DNA from: Dermacentor variabilis
Taxonomy: Eukaryota > Arthropoda > Arachnida > Ixodida > Ixodidae
Length of the DNA stretch: 64,000 bases
NCBI RefSeq assembly: GCF_050947875.1
Contig: NC_134573.1
Location: forward strand, 67,544,315-67,608,314
Direction of reading: 5' to 3'
This document shows positions 45,398-54,559 of this stretch, in pieces. Positions within the stretch are counted from its first letter, which is position 1, and every line of letters begins with the position of its first letter. Under the pieces are notes generated by a model that saw nothing but the letters and a program-made list of their open reading frames with translations, was not told the DNA's origin and did no database searches. Position numbers and translations under genes: made by a program.

Positions 45398-45435
45398 GCG
45401 CTGACACGGCTGCGGCACTGTTGCCGTGTCAGCGC
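45398..45435. repeat. Perfect 13-bp hairpin at the LINE 5' end
   Basis: GCGCTGACACGGC, a 12-nt loop (TGCGGCACTGTT), then GCCGTGTCAGCGC. It straddles the junction between the LTR element and the LINE. Confidence 0.85.
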
Positions 45436-45460
45436 ACTCATCAATTATGTACCTTCAGGT
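45410..45460 (+). repeat. LINE 5' direct repeat, first copy
   Basis: 51 bp starting CTGCGGCACTGTTGCCGTGT, identical to 45701-45751. The distance between copies is 291 bp, a multiple of three. Confidence 0.9.
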
Positions 45461-45700
45461 GCTGCTGCTGGCTATCCTGGGTCATCCGCGTTCCCACTCA
45501 GCTTCAACGGTTCATCTGGGGCCTCCCCTGGCCAACAGACACTGCACGGACTGGATCCAGGTGCTGCCCGGCCTTTCTTTGGACGCTCCGTGTGCTCTGC
45601 CGCCAGGAATAGCCTTTCCTTCGTCCATTGTCTGGCAACCTGGCACCGAGTCACTTGGCACACCCCTTCAAAAGCCTGCTCACTTGCTCGGTGCATTGGG

Positions 45701-45751
45701 CTGCGGCACTGTTGCCGTGTCAGCGCACTCATCAATTATGTACCTTCAGGT
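45701..45751 (+). repeat. LINE 5' direct repeat, second copy
   Basis: Identical to 45410-45460. It contains the ATG (45738) that best serves as the ORF1 start, because the 2A motif and ORF1 follow in frame from it. Confidence 0.9.
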
Positions 45752-46646
45752 TAGTTATTGCACGTCGTGCAACTTCCGGAGTGATGATGTATGCTTGATA
45801 GCAGTGTCGTGGCCCCCTCGTTGTTTGAAACGTGTTCGTGAAGCAGTACTGTGTATCTGGAGCATGTTATTGCTTAGCGGGGATATTGAAGAAAACCCGG
45901 GGCCAATGACTAAAGCGCAAGAAGAGAAACTGAACTCGGTTTTTGACGCAGTTACCCGCATTGAATCAAGCCACACGCAGCTTTTGGATTCTGTCAACAA
46001 AGTTTTGACCATGCAGATTACCGTGCAAAACGAAGTGGACATACTTAAAAAGCGAGTTCTTGCACTAGAGTCACAGGCTGGCGTAGGAACTTGTGCGCAG
46101 GTTCCCCAGTCTTACGAAAAAACATTTTCGGCCATGCAAGACAAAATTGATGATTTAGAGAACCGCTCCCGCCGTGCCAATGTTCTGTTCTTTGGAATTG
46201 ATGATACCGAAAAAGCGGAAACGTGGCAGCAATCTGAAAAACTTGTGCGTCAATTTTGCTCTGATAAGCTCGAACTAACTGTGAACACCATTGTGAGAGC
46301 GCACAGACTAGGCGCATTTTCGGCAGATAAGAAACGACCAATTATAGCAAAGTTTTGTAATGAGAAAGAGGTTGAATCTGTTTTAAACATGGGCATCAAG
46401 TTGAAGAACACAACACTTAGAATCTCCCGAGATTACTCAGCCCCTGTACGTGAAAAACGCCGAAAGCTCTTACAGTTTGCTAAAAGTATTAAGAAAGAAG
46501 GCGATCGCACTTAGCTCGTTTTCACTAAGCTCTTTATCAATAGATATGTGTACGTGTGGGACTCGGACAACAACTGCGCAGTTCGTCTTAACACCAACGA
46601 ACGGGGCACAGAAAATGTAACTGCTATGAATGACCAGACCGAATGA
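45738..46646 (+). pseudogene. LINE ORF1: 2A leader, coiled coil and RRM-like nucleic-acid chaperone
   Basis: From the ATG at 45738 a 56-residue leader (MYLQVSYCTSCNFRSDD...) ends in a hydrophobic CIWSMLLLSGDIEENPGP (to 45905). That is a 2A ribosome-skipping signature, directly followed by a new Met (MTKAQEEKLNSVFDAVTRIE). A coiled coil follows (QNEVDILKKRVLALESQ), then an L1-ORF1-like RRM segment (DKIDDLENRSRRANVLFFGI, IVRAHRLGAF, KRPIIAKF) and a basic C-terminal part (REKRRKLLQFAKSIKKEGDR). A TAG at 46512-46514 truncates it, but the frame continues through INRYVYVWDSDNN to a TGA at 46644. The protein would bind LINE RNA. Confidence 0.8.
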
Positions 46647-46676
46647 CGCACTAATACATGCTATCCCGCCACATTA

Positions 46677-49307
46677 GTGCCTTCTTTACACGAAGCGCAA
46701 TTGGCCTCACGTGATATTGGCTTTTTGTACACAAATATACGAAGTGTTCTCCCCAAAACTGTCCCACTGTCTTCATTGATAGATTCGTGTTCAGCTTCCA
46801 TAGTGGCTCTTACCGAAACCTGGCTGAATGATACTGTTCCTGACAACTGTATCTTGGTCAGCGGTACAGAATATAATTTTTTTCGTACTGACAGGCTTCA
46901 ACGAAAGGGAGGCGGTGTTCTTATTGCCATAAAACATGATGTAGTGGCCGTTCCCGTTGCTGTTAATTCCTTTCTTGAATGCGTGTTAGTTTCCCTCAAG
47001 TGTGGCCCGACGTCCTTTGTTATCGGTGTATTTTATCGCCCTCCTGATATGACGTGCACGTTTGCGAGCGAATTTCGCAGAATTTTGGATGATGTGGTAA
47101 TCCGATTTCCCAGCTCGGTATTAATTATTTTCGGCGACTTCAACTTTCCTTCAATAGACTGGTCAACGCTCACAGTTATGTGCAAAGATACCGAAGCGAA
47201 CGAATTTCTTACCACTTGCCTTGACCACTCGCTAACACAAGTAATAGATCAACCTACGCGGCACTCGGCAACCTCTGCAAATATTCTCGACCTCATCCTT
47301 ACAAACAATCCTGACCTTTGCTCTGATATCACCCACTTAGATGGCCTTTCTGACCACGCCATTATCACCGGCAACCTCACACGCCCGTTTAACACACGAC
47401 AAGCCACCAACAAAAAAATCGGATGCTACAACAGAGCCAACTTTGCTAATATGAATTCCGAATTATTGAATTTTTCAGAACACTTTATTGACAGGCACCT
47501 ATCATTCACGGTAGAAGAAAATTGGCTTCTGTTTAAAAACTTCCTCAAAGAACTAATAGAAAAATTCATACCTACCATTACAATAAAAAGCAACCGTACT
47601 ACTCCCTGGTTCACGCAGCAGCTTCGGCGTTTAAACAATAAAAAAAAGCGACTCTACAGACAGGCCGATAAAAACGTCACGTCGGTTTCTTGGCTGCGTT
47701 ACAAAGCCTGCGATAAAGAATACCAAACATTACTTAAAACCACACGCCGTCATTTCTTTTGCCATAACCTAACATCTATGCTTAAAAATAACCCTCGAAG
47801 ATTCTGGCGCATCGTGAATCCCAAACAACATCCTGGTATCACTCTTCATAATAGCAACAACATTTCACTTCCAGAATCACAATGCGCAGAACTTCTAAAC
47901 GAGACATTCACGGCTGTTTTTACCTGCGAGGACATTACTACTGCACCTATGAAGGATTGTATATCTGACATTGACATGCCAGAAATTGATGTAACCGAAG
48001 CGGGCATATTTTCCCTTTTAAGTAAACTGAAAATTTCTTCTACATGTGACTATAATGGTATCAATAACACTATACTGAAAAATACACGTCATGGCATCTG
48101 TAGTATTCTGACGGCCCTTTTTTCACAATCTCTCGCGACAGGCACTATCCCCGATGATTGGCGAATAGCCAAGGTAGCACCCTTTTTCAAGTCAGGCGAC
48201 CGTTCTTCCCCATGCAACTACAGACCTATTTCACTAATAAGTACCATATGCAAGGTCATGGAACACGTCATTCACTCCCAAACTGCCAAATACTTAGAAA
48301 GCCACAACATAATATGCCAGTATCAACACGGTTTCCGCAAGGGCTACTCTTGTGAAACACAACTTGCAGGGTTTGTTCATGACTTACACTTATCCATTGA
48401 CGCTGGTTTACAAGTTGATGCAGTTTTCCTTGATTTCTCCAAAGCTTTTGATTGCGTTCCGCACCACAGATTACTTCTCAAACTTGCATGCCTAAACATT
48501 CACCCTAACGTCCTCGCATGGGTTAAAGATTTTCTTTTCTCCAGGCTCCAGTTCACTTCCGCTAACAACTACAATTCTTCTTTTGCCCACGTTACTTCCG
48601 GTGTCCCCCAGGGCAGCGTGCTAGGTCCTTTACTTTTCTTAATATATATTAACGATCGTCCTTCTTGCGTAACGTCCCGGGTTCGTCTCTTTGCCGATGA
48701 TGTCGTAATTTACCGCACAATTTCCTCTGATATCGATCGCCAATGCTTGCAATCTGACCTTGATGCAATTGCCTTATGGTGCTCCAAATGGCTAATGTCG
48801 CTTAATATTTCTAAAACCAAGTTCATGACATTTAACGGCCGAAAGTCTCGAATTGAAAACGCTTACTTCATTAATAACAGCACGATTGAGTCTTCCACTT
48901 CCTACAAATACCTTGGCCTTCATTTCCAGTCTGACCTAACGTGGCATCACCATATAAATTTAACCCTGGCAGCTGCTAACCGTACTCTTGGAATACTCAA
49001 ACGAACCCTCAAGCAAGCGCCACCACTCGTACGAAAACAGGCATATACCACAATCATTCGCCCGAAAATTGAATATGCTGCGGCAATTTGGGATCCCCAT
49101 CAGGTATATCTAGCCTCTAACCTTGAAGCCCTGCAGAACCGTGCTGCTCGATTTATTTTTGCAGATTATTCTACATTCACCAGCGTTACATCTTTAAAAA
49201 ATCGTGCCGGTTTGCAATCCTTGAGCCTTCGTCGAAAACATTCCCGCTTATCACTATTTCATAAAATTTTCCACCATTCCTCACTTCGTGATGATTTCTT
49301 TCAGTAA
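46677..49307 (+). CDS. LINE ORF2: APE endonuclease and reverse transcriptase
   Basis: An open frame of about 876 codons without internal stops. Endonuclease motifs: FLYTNIRSVLPK, SIVALTETWLND (catalytic Glu), FGDFNFPSIDW and LSDHAIITGNL (the late SDH). Reverse transcriptase: IPDDWRIAKVAPFFKSG, NYRPISLISTICKVMEHVI, QHGFRKGYSCETQL, AVFLDFSKAFDCVPHHRLL (first Asp), SGVPQGSVLGPLLFLIYIND, LFADDVVIYRT (48690-48722), WLMSLNISKTKFM and YKYLGLHFQSDLTW. It ends ...HKIFHHSSLRDDFFQ. There is no ATG near the start; the frame is the same as ORF1 and follows its TGA by ten codons. The intact length suggests a fairly young insertion. The protein nicks DNA and primes cDNA synthesis there. Confidence 0.85.
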   Translation: MPSLHEAQLASRDIGFLYTNIRSVLPKTVPLSSLIDSCSASIVALTETWLNDTVPDNCILVSGTEYNFFRTDRLQRKGGGVLIAIKHDVVAVPVAVNSFLECVLVSLKCGPTSFVIGVFYRPPDMTCTFASEFRRILDDVVIRFPSSVLIIFGDFNFPSIDWSTLTVMCKDTEANEFLTTCLDHSLTQVIDQPTRHSATSANILDLILTNNPDLCSDITHLDGLSDHAIITGNLTRPFNTRQATNKKIGCYNRANFANMNSELLNFSEHFIDRHLSFTVEENWLLFKNFLKELIEKFIPTITIKSNRTTPWFTQQLRRLNNKKKRLYRQADKNVTSVSWLRYKACDKEYQTLLKTTRRHFFCHNLTSMLKNNPRRFWRIVNPKQHPGITLHNSNNISLPESQCAELLNETFTAVFTCEDITTAPMKDCISDIDMPEIDVTEAGIFSLLSKLKISSTCDYNGINNTILKNTRHGICSILTALFSQSLATGTIPDDWRIAKVAPFFKSGDRSSPCNYRPISLISTICKVMEHVIHSQTAKYLESHNIICQYQHGFRKGYSCETQLAGFVHDLHLSIDAGLQVDAVFLDFSKAFDCVPHHRLLLKLACLNIHPNVLAWVKDFLFSRLQFTSANNYNSSFAHVTSGVPQGSVLGPLLFLIYINDRPSCVTSRVRLFADDVVIYRTISSDIDRQCLQSDLDAIALWCSKWLMSLNISKTKFMTFNGRKSRIENAYFINNSTIESSTSYKYLGLHFQSDLTWHHHINLTLAAANRTLGILKRTLKQAPPLVRKQAYTTIIRPKIEYAAAIWDPHQVYLASNLEALQNRAARFIFADYSTFTSVTSLKNRAGLQSLSLRRKHSRLSLFHKIFHHSSLRDDFFQ

Positions 49308-49770
49308 CCGCCGATTATCTTTCCTCGCCGCGATCACCCTGACAAAGTGAAACGCATTTTGTGTCGGTCATTAACTTTCGCTCAATCCTTCGTACCACGC
49401 ACTATCATCGATTGGAACGATTTACCCTCATACATAGCCATGGAAACTGACATAACCAAATTTAAGGAAACAATTTGCACTACTGTGAGAAGCTGCTAAA
49501 ACGTTGTTCCCTTATTAAGTGTGTTTCCCTGATAATTTTTATGCTTTGTGATTTGCTGCTTGCTCCTGACGTTTTTATGTAACTTTTCTTTTTTTTGTTC
49601 TTTATGTTGACTACACTGACTTGTTGAACGAAAACAAAAAAACACATGTCTTGTAAATGTTTTTCTTTTTATGTATGCTGTACCTGAATGTACATTTGCT
49701 TTTCTTGTAGCCCCCCCTATGTAATACCCTCCTTCGAGGGCCTTTAGGGGTATTGTAAATAAATAAATAA

Positions 49771-50690
49771 AGGTTTGCCTTGTGTGTGCTGGTAGTGCTT
49801 CTTCACCTCGGGGCAGGGTACTTCATGGAAGTCGGGAAGCTTGGCTCGCAGGCGCCTCCCTTGCAACAGTTCACCAGGGGGATCACCCGTCCTCGAGTGG
49901 AGCGGAGCGATAAGCCAATAGTCCTTGCCAGAAGTCGTCCCCGGACTCCTGTTTTTTTTTTTTTTTTTCAAGAAGCGTTTGACAACCTGTACACCCTTTT
50001 CTGCCAACCCATTTGACTGCGGGTAATGAGGACTAGAAGTTACATGTGAAAAATCACAGTTTCGTGCAAACATGGCGAAGTCATAACTCGAAAACTGAGG
50101 TCCATTTTCAGTGCAAACTTCTAACGGGACGCCATATCTTGCGAAGACAGCGCTTAGTGCAGCTATCGCAGTCCTTGAAGTAGTGTCCTGGAGTTGTTGA
50201 ACCTCTGGAAAGTTCGAGAAGGCATCATAAGCGACAAGGTAGGAGTCTCCAGCAAAGAAAAATATATCCACTCCAACCCTGTACCACGGGCATCTGGGAA
50301 CTGACCGAATCAGTAGAGGTTCTTTTGCTTGCGTATAAGCATATTTCTTACAGGTTGAACAGCTTGCATGTAGCGCTACAATTTCCCTGTTAAGGCCTGG
50401 CCAAAAAACAAGACGGCGTGCCCTCTCTTTGCACTTTTGAACACCAAGATGTCCCGCATGAATTCTGGACAAAATCTTCTTTCGCATGCTCTGGGGTACG
50501 ATTACTTTGGAGCCTTTAAAAAGTATCCCATTCACAACAGATAGTTCTTGCGCAAAAGGCTTGAGTTCACCCTCAATGGGTTGGCTCCTTGACAAACGTT
50601 CCACCACAACCTGCAGGTAGCTGTCGCGCGCAGTTTCTGCAAGGTAAATATAACTGGTAGCGAAGCTTCCATAGGAGCCCATACGTTCAA
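49771..50690 (-). pseudogene. Integrase of the minus-strand Ty3/gypsy element
   Basis: The minus-strand frame carries a zinc-binding HAGHLGVQKCKERARRLVFW and CSTCKKY (HHCC), then the DDE core: YRVGVDIFFFAGDSYLVAYD (first Asp), ARYGVPLEVCTENGPQFSSY (Asp replaced by Glu in TENGPQF, where relatives have TDNGPQF), and SPHYPQSNGLAEKGVQVVKR (Glu). A run of about 18 A on the sense strand (49953-49970) breaks the frame inside FLKK. The end (PGELLQGRRLRAKLPDFHEV) then meets the LINE. Confidence 0.8.
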
Positions 50691-51740
50691 AACATGGCGG
50701 TCCATAGGCGGTTCATGGGGCGTAACGCCATCTGTATGTGGTGGGAACACTTCCGGCGGAAGAAAAAATAATGTGACGCCATGTCCGTTAAAAGCAGAAG
50801 TGACGTCAGTTTGTTTTCGAAGGCGCGAACTTTGTTTTGTTGTCCTGCCTTTGGAGCTATATATTCAAATGCCCCGTCATTCGACTTGATGGGCGTTTCG
50901 AGCTTTCAGCGTAAAAAGCGATGCAGGAAAAGGCCAGCCGTACGGTTGTCGAAATCGCATCCCTGCACAGAACATACTTTCTTTGGAGGCCGACGAAAGC
51001 TTTAGGTGTAGAGTGCTGATCCTATTGTCGGACGCCAAGCCCGTCGGCCAGCGCAGTCGCACGAAAACAACTACACAATTATCTGGCGGTCGTAACTCAC
51101 TACTTTTGACTGAACAGATTAAGAAGCGATGAAGCTACCCGCGTCACCAAATTCAGACAAACTTCGACAAGCAAGAAAGCGCAAACTGTGAGGGGGGCGT
51201 ATTTCAACAGGTGAGCTTTACGAGTGCGCCTTTCTGCCCATTTAAAGACGTGCATTGCATTGCGAGTGATAATGGAGTCAACGCCCCCTGTAGCGATGGG
51301 CTCTGAAAAGAAATGCATTAATTAATAATAATAAAATTAAATAAACTTGTATTTTCTTAACTCGTCACGAATATATAAAATTGACTAGGAATTTATTTTC
51401 GTTGAATGAGTCTAACTGTGTCTCGCTTGAATTTAAAAAACGCGTTTTTCTTTCCCAATGTTCGTTCCCTCCAAACATAGTCGCGCTTCAATCGCTGCTC
51501 CCATCAGTGGCGTAGCTAGGTCGTCTGGCACCCGGGGCCCTTAGCTCTTCTGTCACCTCCCCCCCCCCCCCCCGGGTGTAGTCGAGGAAGGCGAGGATAT
51601 CGACAATTTTCGGGTGTTTTCAGACGTATATGACACCCCCCCCCCTACTGGCCCCGTGCACCCGGGGCCCACGGCCCCCCGGCCCCCCCTGTTGCTACGC
51701 CACTGGCTCCCATAACCCTCCATGCTGATGTCGGTGACAA
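50690..51740. other. Unexplained insert between RNase H and integrase parts
   Basis: In relatives the RNase H and integrase regions are separated by a short linker; here about 1 kb intervenes. No frame with similarity was recognised. It includes the hAT MITE at 51505-51705 and a C-rich stretch. No terminal repeats or target duplication were found for the remainder, so its origin is open. Confidence 0.45.
51505..51705. mobile_element. hAT-type MITE, 201 bp, 8-bp target duplication
   Basis: The left end is CAGTGGCGTAGCTAGG. The right end, on the minus strand, is CAGTGGCGTAGCAACAGG. The octamer GCTCCCAT is duplicated exactly (51497-51504 and 51706-51713). Interior C-rich runs and CACCCGGGGCCC segments form further inverted repeats. 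No coding capacity. Confidence 0.85.
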
Positions 51741-51744
51741 TCTG

Positions 51745-52683
51745 TACTGAACTGCTTTTCGCCCGAAGATTCGCGACCTATTTGAATCGACCTTGGTTTC
51801 TGTCCGCAATTCGCGCTCTGTCGTTTGCGTCACCATGCAACGTAGGGACTGCACTGCGTGAATTTCCACGTCGTCCATGTTTGTGTCTTGTCTGCTGCAG
51901 TCATCAGCCGTGGATCGTGATAACATATCAGCCAGAACTAGGTCCTTTCCCGGAATGTAGCGTAAAACAAAGTCATACCTAAATAGACGAAGAGAAAACC
52001 TTTGCAGTCGGGGCGGCATTTCATCAATTGCTTTTTCCGCTATCGGCATGAGTGGCTTGTGGTCACTTTCTATGAGTAGCTTTCGCCCGTAGACGAATTG
52101 ATGGAATTTTCCGCATCCAAAGCAAATGCCAATGACCTCCTTTTCAATCTGAGCATATCTCTGCTCTACCTGTGTGAGGACGCATGATGCATATGCTACG
52201 GGTCGCCATTCGTCGCTGTGACGTTGCAGCAGAGCTGCTCCTACACCGTCCCGGGAAGCGTCGCACGAAATCTTGGTTTCCTTTTGAGCGTCAAAGATAG
52301 GAAGCCCGGGAGCTGTGCCCAAATCTTGTGTTACGCTCTTCCACTCCCTAGCGTGGTTTTCAGTCCACTGAAAATCTGAGCGAGACTTGATAAGCTCTCT
52401 CAACAACACTGTTCGTTCAGACAGACGCGGCACAAATTTTCCGAAGTAGGTTAGCACTCCCAGTATGCGTTGAACATCGGGCTTGCTTGTTGGTTCCGGC
52501 GTTTCAATCATGCTTTTAACGAGCTGTGGGTTCGGTGATATACCATTGGAGGTTATTATGTCACCAAGAAACTTGATTTCTGTGACGCCGAACTTGCACT
52601 TTTGTGCATTAAAAGATAAGCCAGCTTTTTTGGCTGCTTTCAGGACAGCTACTAGGCGCTCGTCGTGGTCTCGCCGCGGTGAA
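51745..52683 (-). pseudogene. RT (C-terminal part) and RNase H of the minus-strand Ty3/gypsy element
   Basis: Minus strand: the frame enters at DHDERLVAVLKAAKKAGLSF (from about 52665) and continues KFLGDIITSNGISPNPQLVK, VQRILGVLTYFGKFVPRLSE and then RNase H with ISCDASRDGVGAALLQ, VEQRYAQIEKEVIGICFGCG and SDHKPLMPIAEK, ending YIPGKDLVLADMLSRS. The polymerase catalytic YVDD box and everything upstream are missing. The coding sequence joins directly to tRNA-like sequence at 52684. A short linker after the RNase H runs into the unexplained insert. Confidence 0.8.
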
Positions 52684-52743
52684 CCAGACTCAAGTTCTGG
52701 TCCACGTATGTGGGCGTGGGTTCGAATCCCACTTCTGACACCA
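52684..52743 (+). other. 60-nt copy of mature tRNA-Leu(CAA) 3' half at the primer-binding position
   Basis: Starting at CCAGACTCAAGTTCTGG (the anticodon arm, anticodon CAA), a variable arm with TCCACGTATGTGGGC follows. Then comes the T arm (GTGGGTTCGAATCCCAC), the acceptor end TTCTGACA and the non-genomic CCA, which touches the LTR at 52744. The anticodon arm is intron-free, although tRNA-Leu(CAA) genes usually have an intron there. A normal primer-binding site would cover only about the last 18 nt. The 5' half of the tRNA (D arm, 5' acceptor strand) is absent, so this is not a tRNA gene. Confidence 0.8.
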
Positions 52744-52904
52744 TGTATCCGTGCCGCGAAGGACGTGACAACAGCAAGATAGCCAGAACAAGAAGAACGC
52801 AGATTTATTGGGAAGTGTTGCTTTTACAGCCGGCTAAGTGATAACGGGCCGACCGTAGCGCGCATGTCAGGAACAGGTGCACGGTCATGCACGCGCCTGA
52901 TACA
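52744..52904 (-). repeat. 5' LTR of the minus-strand Ty3/gypsy element
   Basis: TGTATCCGTGCCGCGAAGGA through GCGCCTGATACA, 161 bp, TG and CA ends. Followed by the ATGTG target duplication. Sense transcription would run leftward from here. Confidence 0.85.
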
Positions 52905-53189
52905 ATGTGAGGGCAGTACACGACACATTTACCTCATAGTTCCTTAGCCTAGTTAGCACAGGGTTTATTAACGCACACTTCGAAAAATACCTTTTACAAT
53001 ACGTACAAGTGGAGGGCAACGACAGTGTTTATTGCATTTCACATTCTGGATGTGAGATAATGCTACTAAGAGCAGGCCACCGTGCTCTATGACTTGTTGC
53101 TTTGTGTCTCGCGCCACACGCTATTGAAAATAAATAAATTTGACGCGTAAAAAATGCAGAAGATTCAACGAATTGAAATCTATATACAT

Positions 53190-53615
53190 CGAAGCTTTGT
53201 ATAAGTGCACAATGAGTCCAAACACGAGTACACGCACGCACACACAAGCACGGACGCACACAGATTGTACCGAGCGTTTTGTTCAGTGGAGTTTCTGACT
53301 ATACTAGCGTGTGTGACGGACCTCTTGAATGCATCACAGCTTCAGAGGCAGCGCTCGCATACGTACGTAGTGCAATTCGAATCCATTCTATCGGCAAGAA
53401 GCGTTTACTTCCTCATTACCTGCATCCGGCGATGCGGTGGTGGTGCGCAAGGACCCGAAAGGATTCGGTGGTGGTGCAAGGAACCAAGCGGCGCGCACGT
53501 CGCGCGTACTCTGCGGTAATTGATTGGCATATTCGGCAAGATACCAGTCAGGTCGCAGCCGCGGTCACGAGACCCGGTGAGGCTCGCAAAGAAAAGCTTC
53601 GCTTTTAAAAGAAAA
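53190..53615 (+). repeat. Dispersed repeat, copy 2
   Basis: Matches the minus strand of 9110-9590 in the same order of blocks (CACGAGTACACGCACGC, CTTGAATGCATCACAG, TTCAGAGGCAGC, CGAATCCATTCTAT, GCGTTTACTTCCTCATTACC, GAGGCTCGCAAAGAAA). An extra 50-60 bp here (GGTGGTGCGCAAGG...) is locally duplicated. Class unknown. Confidence 0.65.
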
Positions 53616-53619
53616 AAAA

Positions 53620-54200
53620 AACAGCCTATATGTTGAAGGTGTATGTAGGTTTCATGCGCGCATTTATAAAAATAAACTAATTTAAGGAAACTGAATAAAT
53701 GAGTGCCAACATGGGTACATGTCAGAGCGCAAAAAAAAAAAAAAAAAAGGCAGGGATGTGCCACGAGATTGGGTAACAAGACGGCTGCTCACGAAATTTG
53801 GTGTCGAATAGCGTTAACGCTTTGGTGTTGTGACCACCTTAAAGCAGCGCTTGCATTTACACTCGCCGACAGCTCTCTGTGGCAATGAAGGGAAATCTAC
53901 GGAGATATAGTGCGCAGTAGCGAGAGCACGTCTCATAAAAAAAAAAAGACCCGCGCTTTCAACCGCGTTGGTTTAAGCAGGGGAAGCGGAAACATAATTA
54001 CCGTATTCACAACAACTAAATAGACAAAATACACTGCTCGATCTTAAAGTTGATTATATTGCGTTTTTTTAAGAATCTTCCGTGTCTCAAAAAACGCGAA
54101 ACCGTGACACGCGGAAGCTGCGTCGATTCAGCGTCTGTTCCTCGAAACCAAAAGCGCTGCTAAGCGCGGCCGGACTACATGGCGCGGTAAAGTAGTGCAT
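53620..54200. other. No gene recognised
   Basis: Contains poly-A runs (53732-53749, 53938-53949) and ordinary sequence. Confidence 0.35.
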
Positions 54201-54206
54201 CAAACC

Positions 54207-54539
54207 GGTCTTGCGGGAAAGCCGGTTATCCGGTTATTCGATTTGAAAACCGGATAACCGGAGGGATCGCTTATTAGGTGAATAGTGCGCGGATTATCGG
54301 CTATTTGTTATTCTGTATACTCGATCTGAAAGTATACCTCTCGTTCTCTTTGTATTCTTATCTTTCTAGTTAACTCTGCAACCGCTCGTGTAAACCCGAC
54401 ATCTGCTCTGGTTAGCCTCCTTACCATTCCTTTTTTTGAACACCAAATATCCGTGTCCGAATATCAGGCTAACCGGTTATTTAAACCGGACATACTGAAT
54501 ATTCATTTCTTGAAATTAGGATAACCGGCTTTCGAGACC
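54207..54539. mobile_element. MITE rich in CCGGTTAT repeats (333 bp)
   Basis: The left end is GGTCTTGCGGGAAAGCCGGT. The right end, on the minus strand, is GGTCTCGAAAGCCGGTTATC. Inside the left end is a perfect 14-bp hairpin (CCGGTTATCCGGTT at 54222-54235 with 54248-54261). Further CCGGTTAT and ATAACCGG motifs recur towards the right end. No target duplication could be defined. Confidence 0.55.
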
Positions 54540-54559
54540 AGATTCACTTCCCTCCGGTT

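Larger units (their letters stand above)
45401..49770 (+). mobile_element. CR1/L2-like non-LTR retrotransposon, nearly full length
   Basis: A 5' region with a direct repeat, ORF1 with a 2A motif and a coiled-coil/RRM-like region, ORF2 with APE endonuclease and reverse transcriptase, and a 3' end GGGTATTGTAAATAAATAAATAAA (49749-49770, shared with fragments at 17.8 and 62.7 kb). It lies in sense orientation opposite to the host LTR element, and a short AAAGG is repeated at both borders. It splits the integrase of the host element. Confidence 0.85.
44754..52909 (-). mobile_element. Ty3/gypsy LTR retrotransposon insertion with internal deletion and nested elements
   Basis: Two LTRs (44759-44916 and 52744-52904) in direct orientation enclose minus-strand pol. 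The perfect 5-bp duplication ATGTG (44754-44758, 52905-52909) shows one intact insertion event. Sense is right to left. The internal region has lost gag, protease and the front of reverse transcriptase, and holds a LINE (45401-49770), a hAT MITE (51505-51705) and about 1 kb of unexplained sequence (50690-51740). Confidence 0.85.

Noticed and set aside
52684..52743. A tRNA-Leu gene
   Set aside because: Only the 3' half is present, it includes the post-transcriptional CCA and it lacks the intron. The position next to an LTR explains it as copied primer tRNA.
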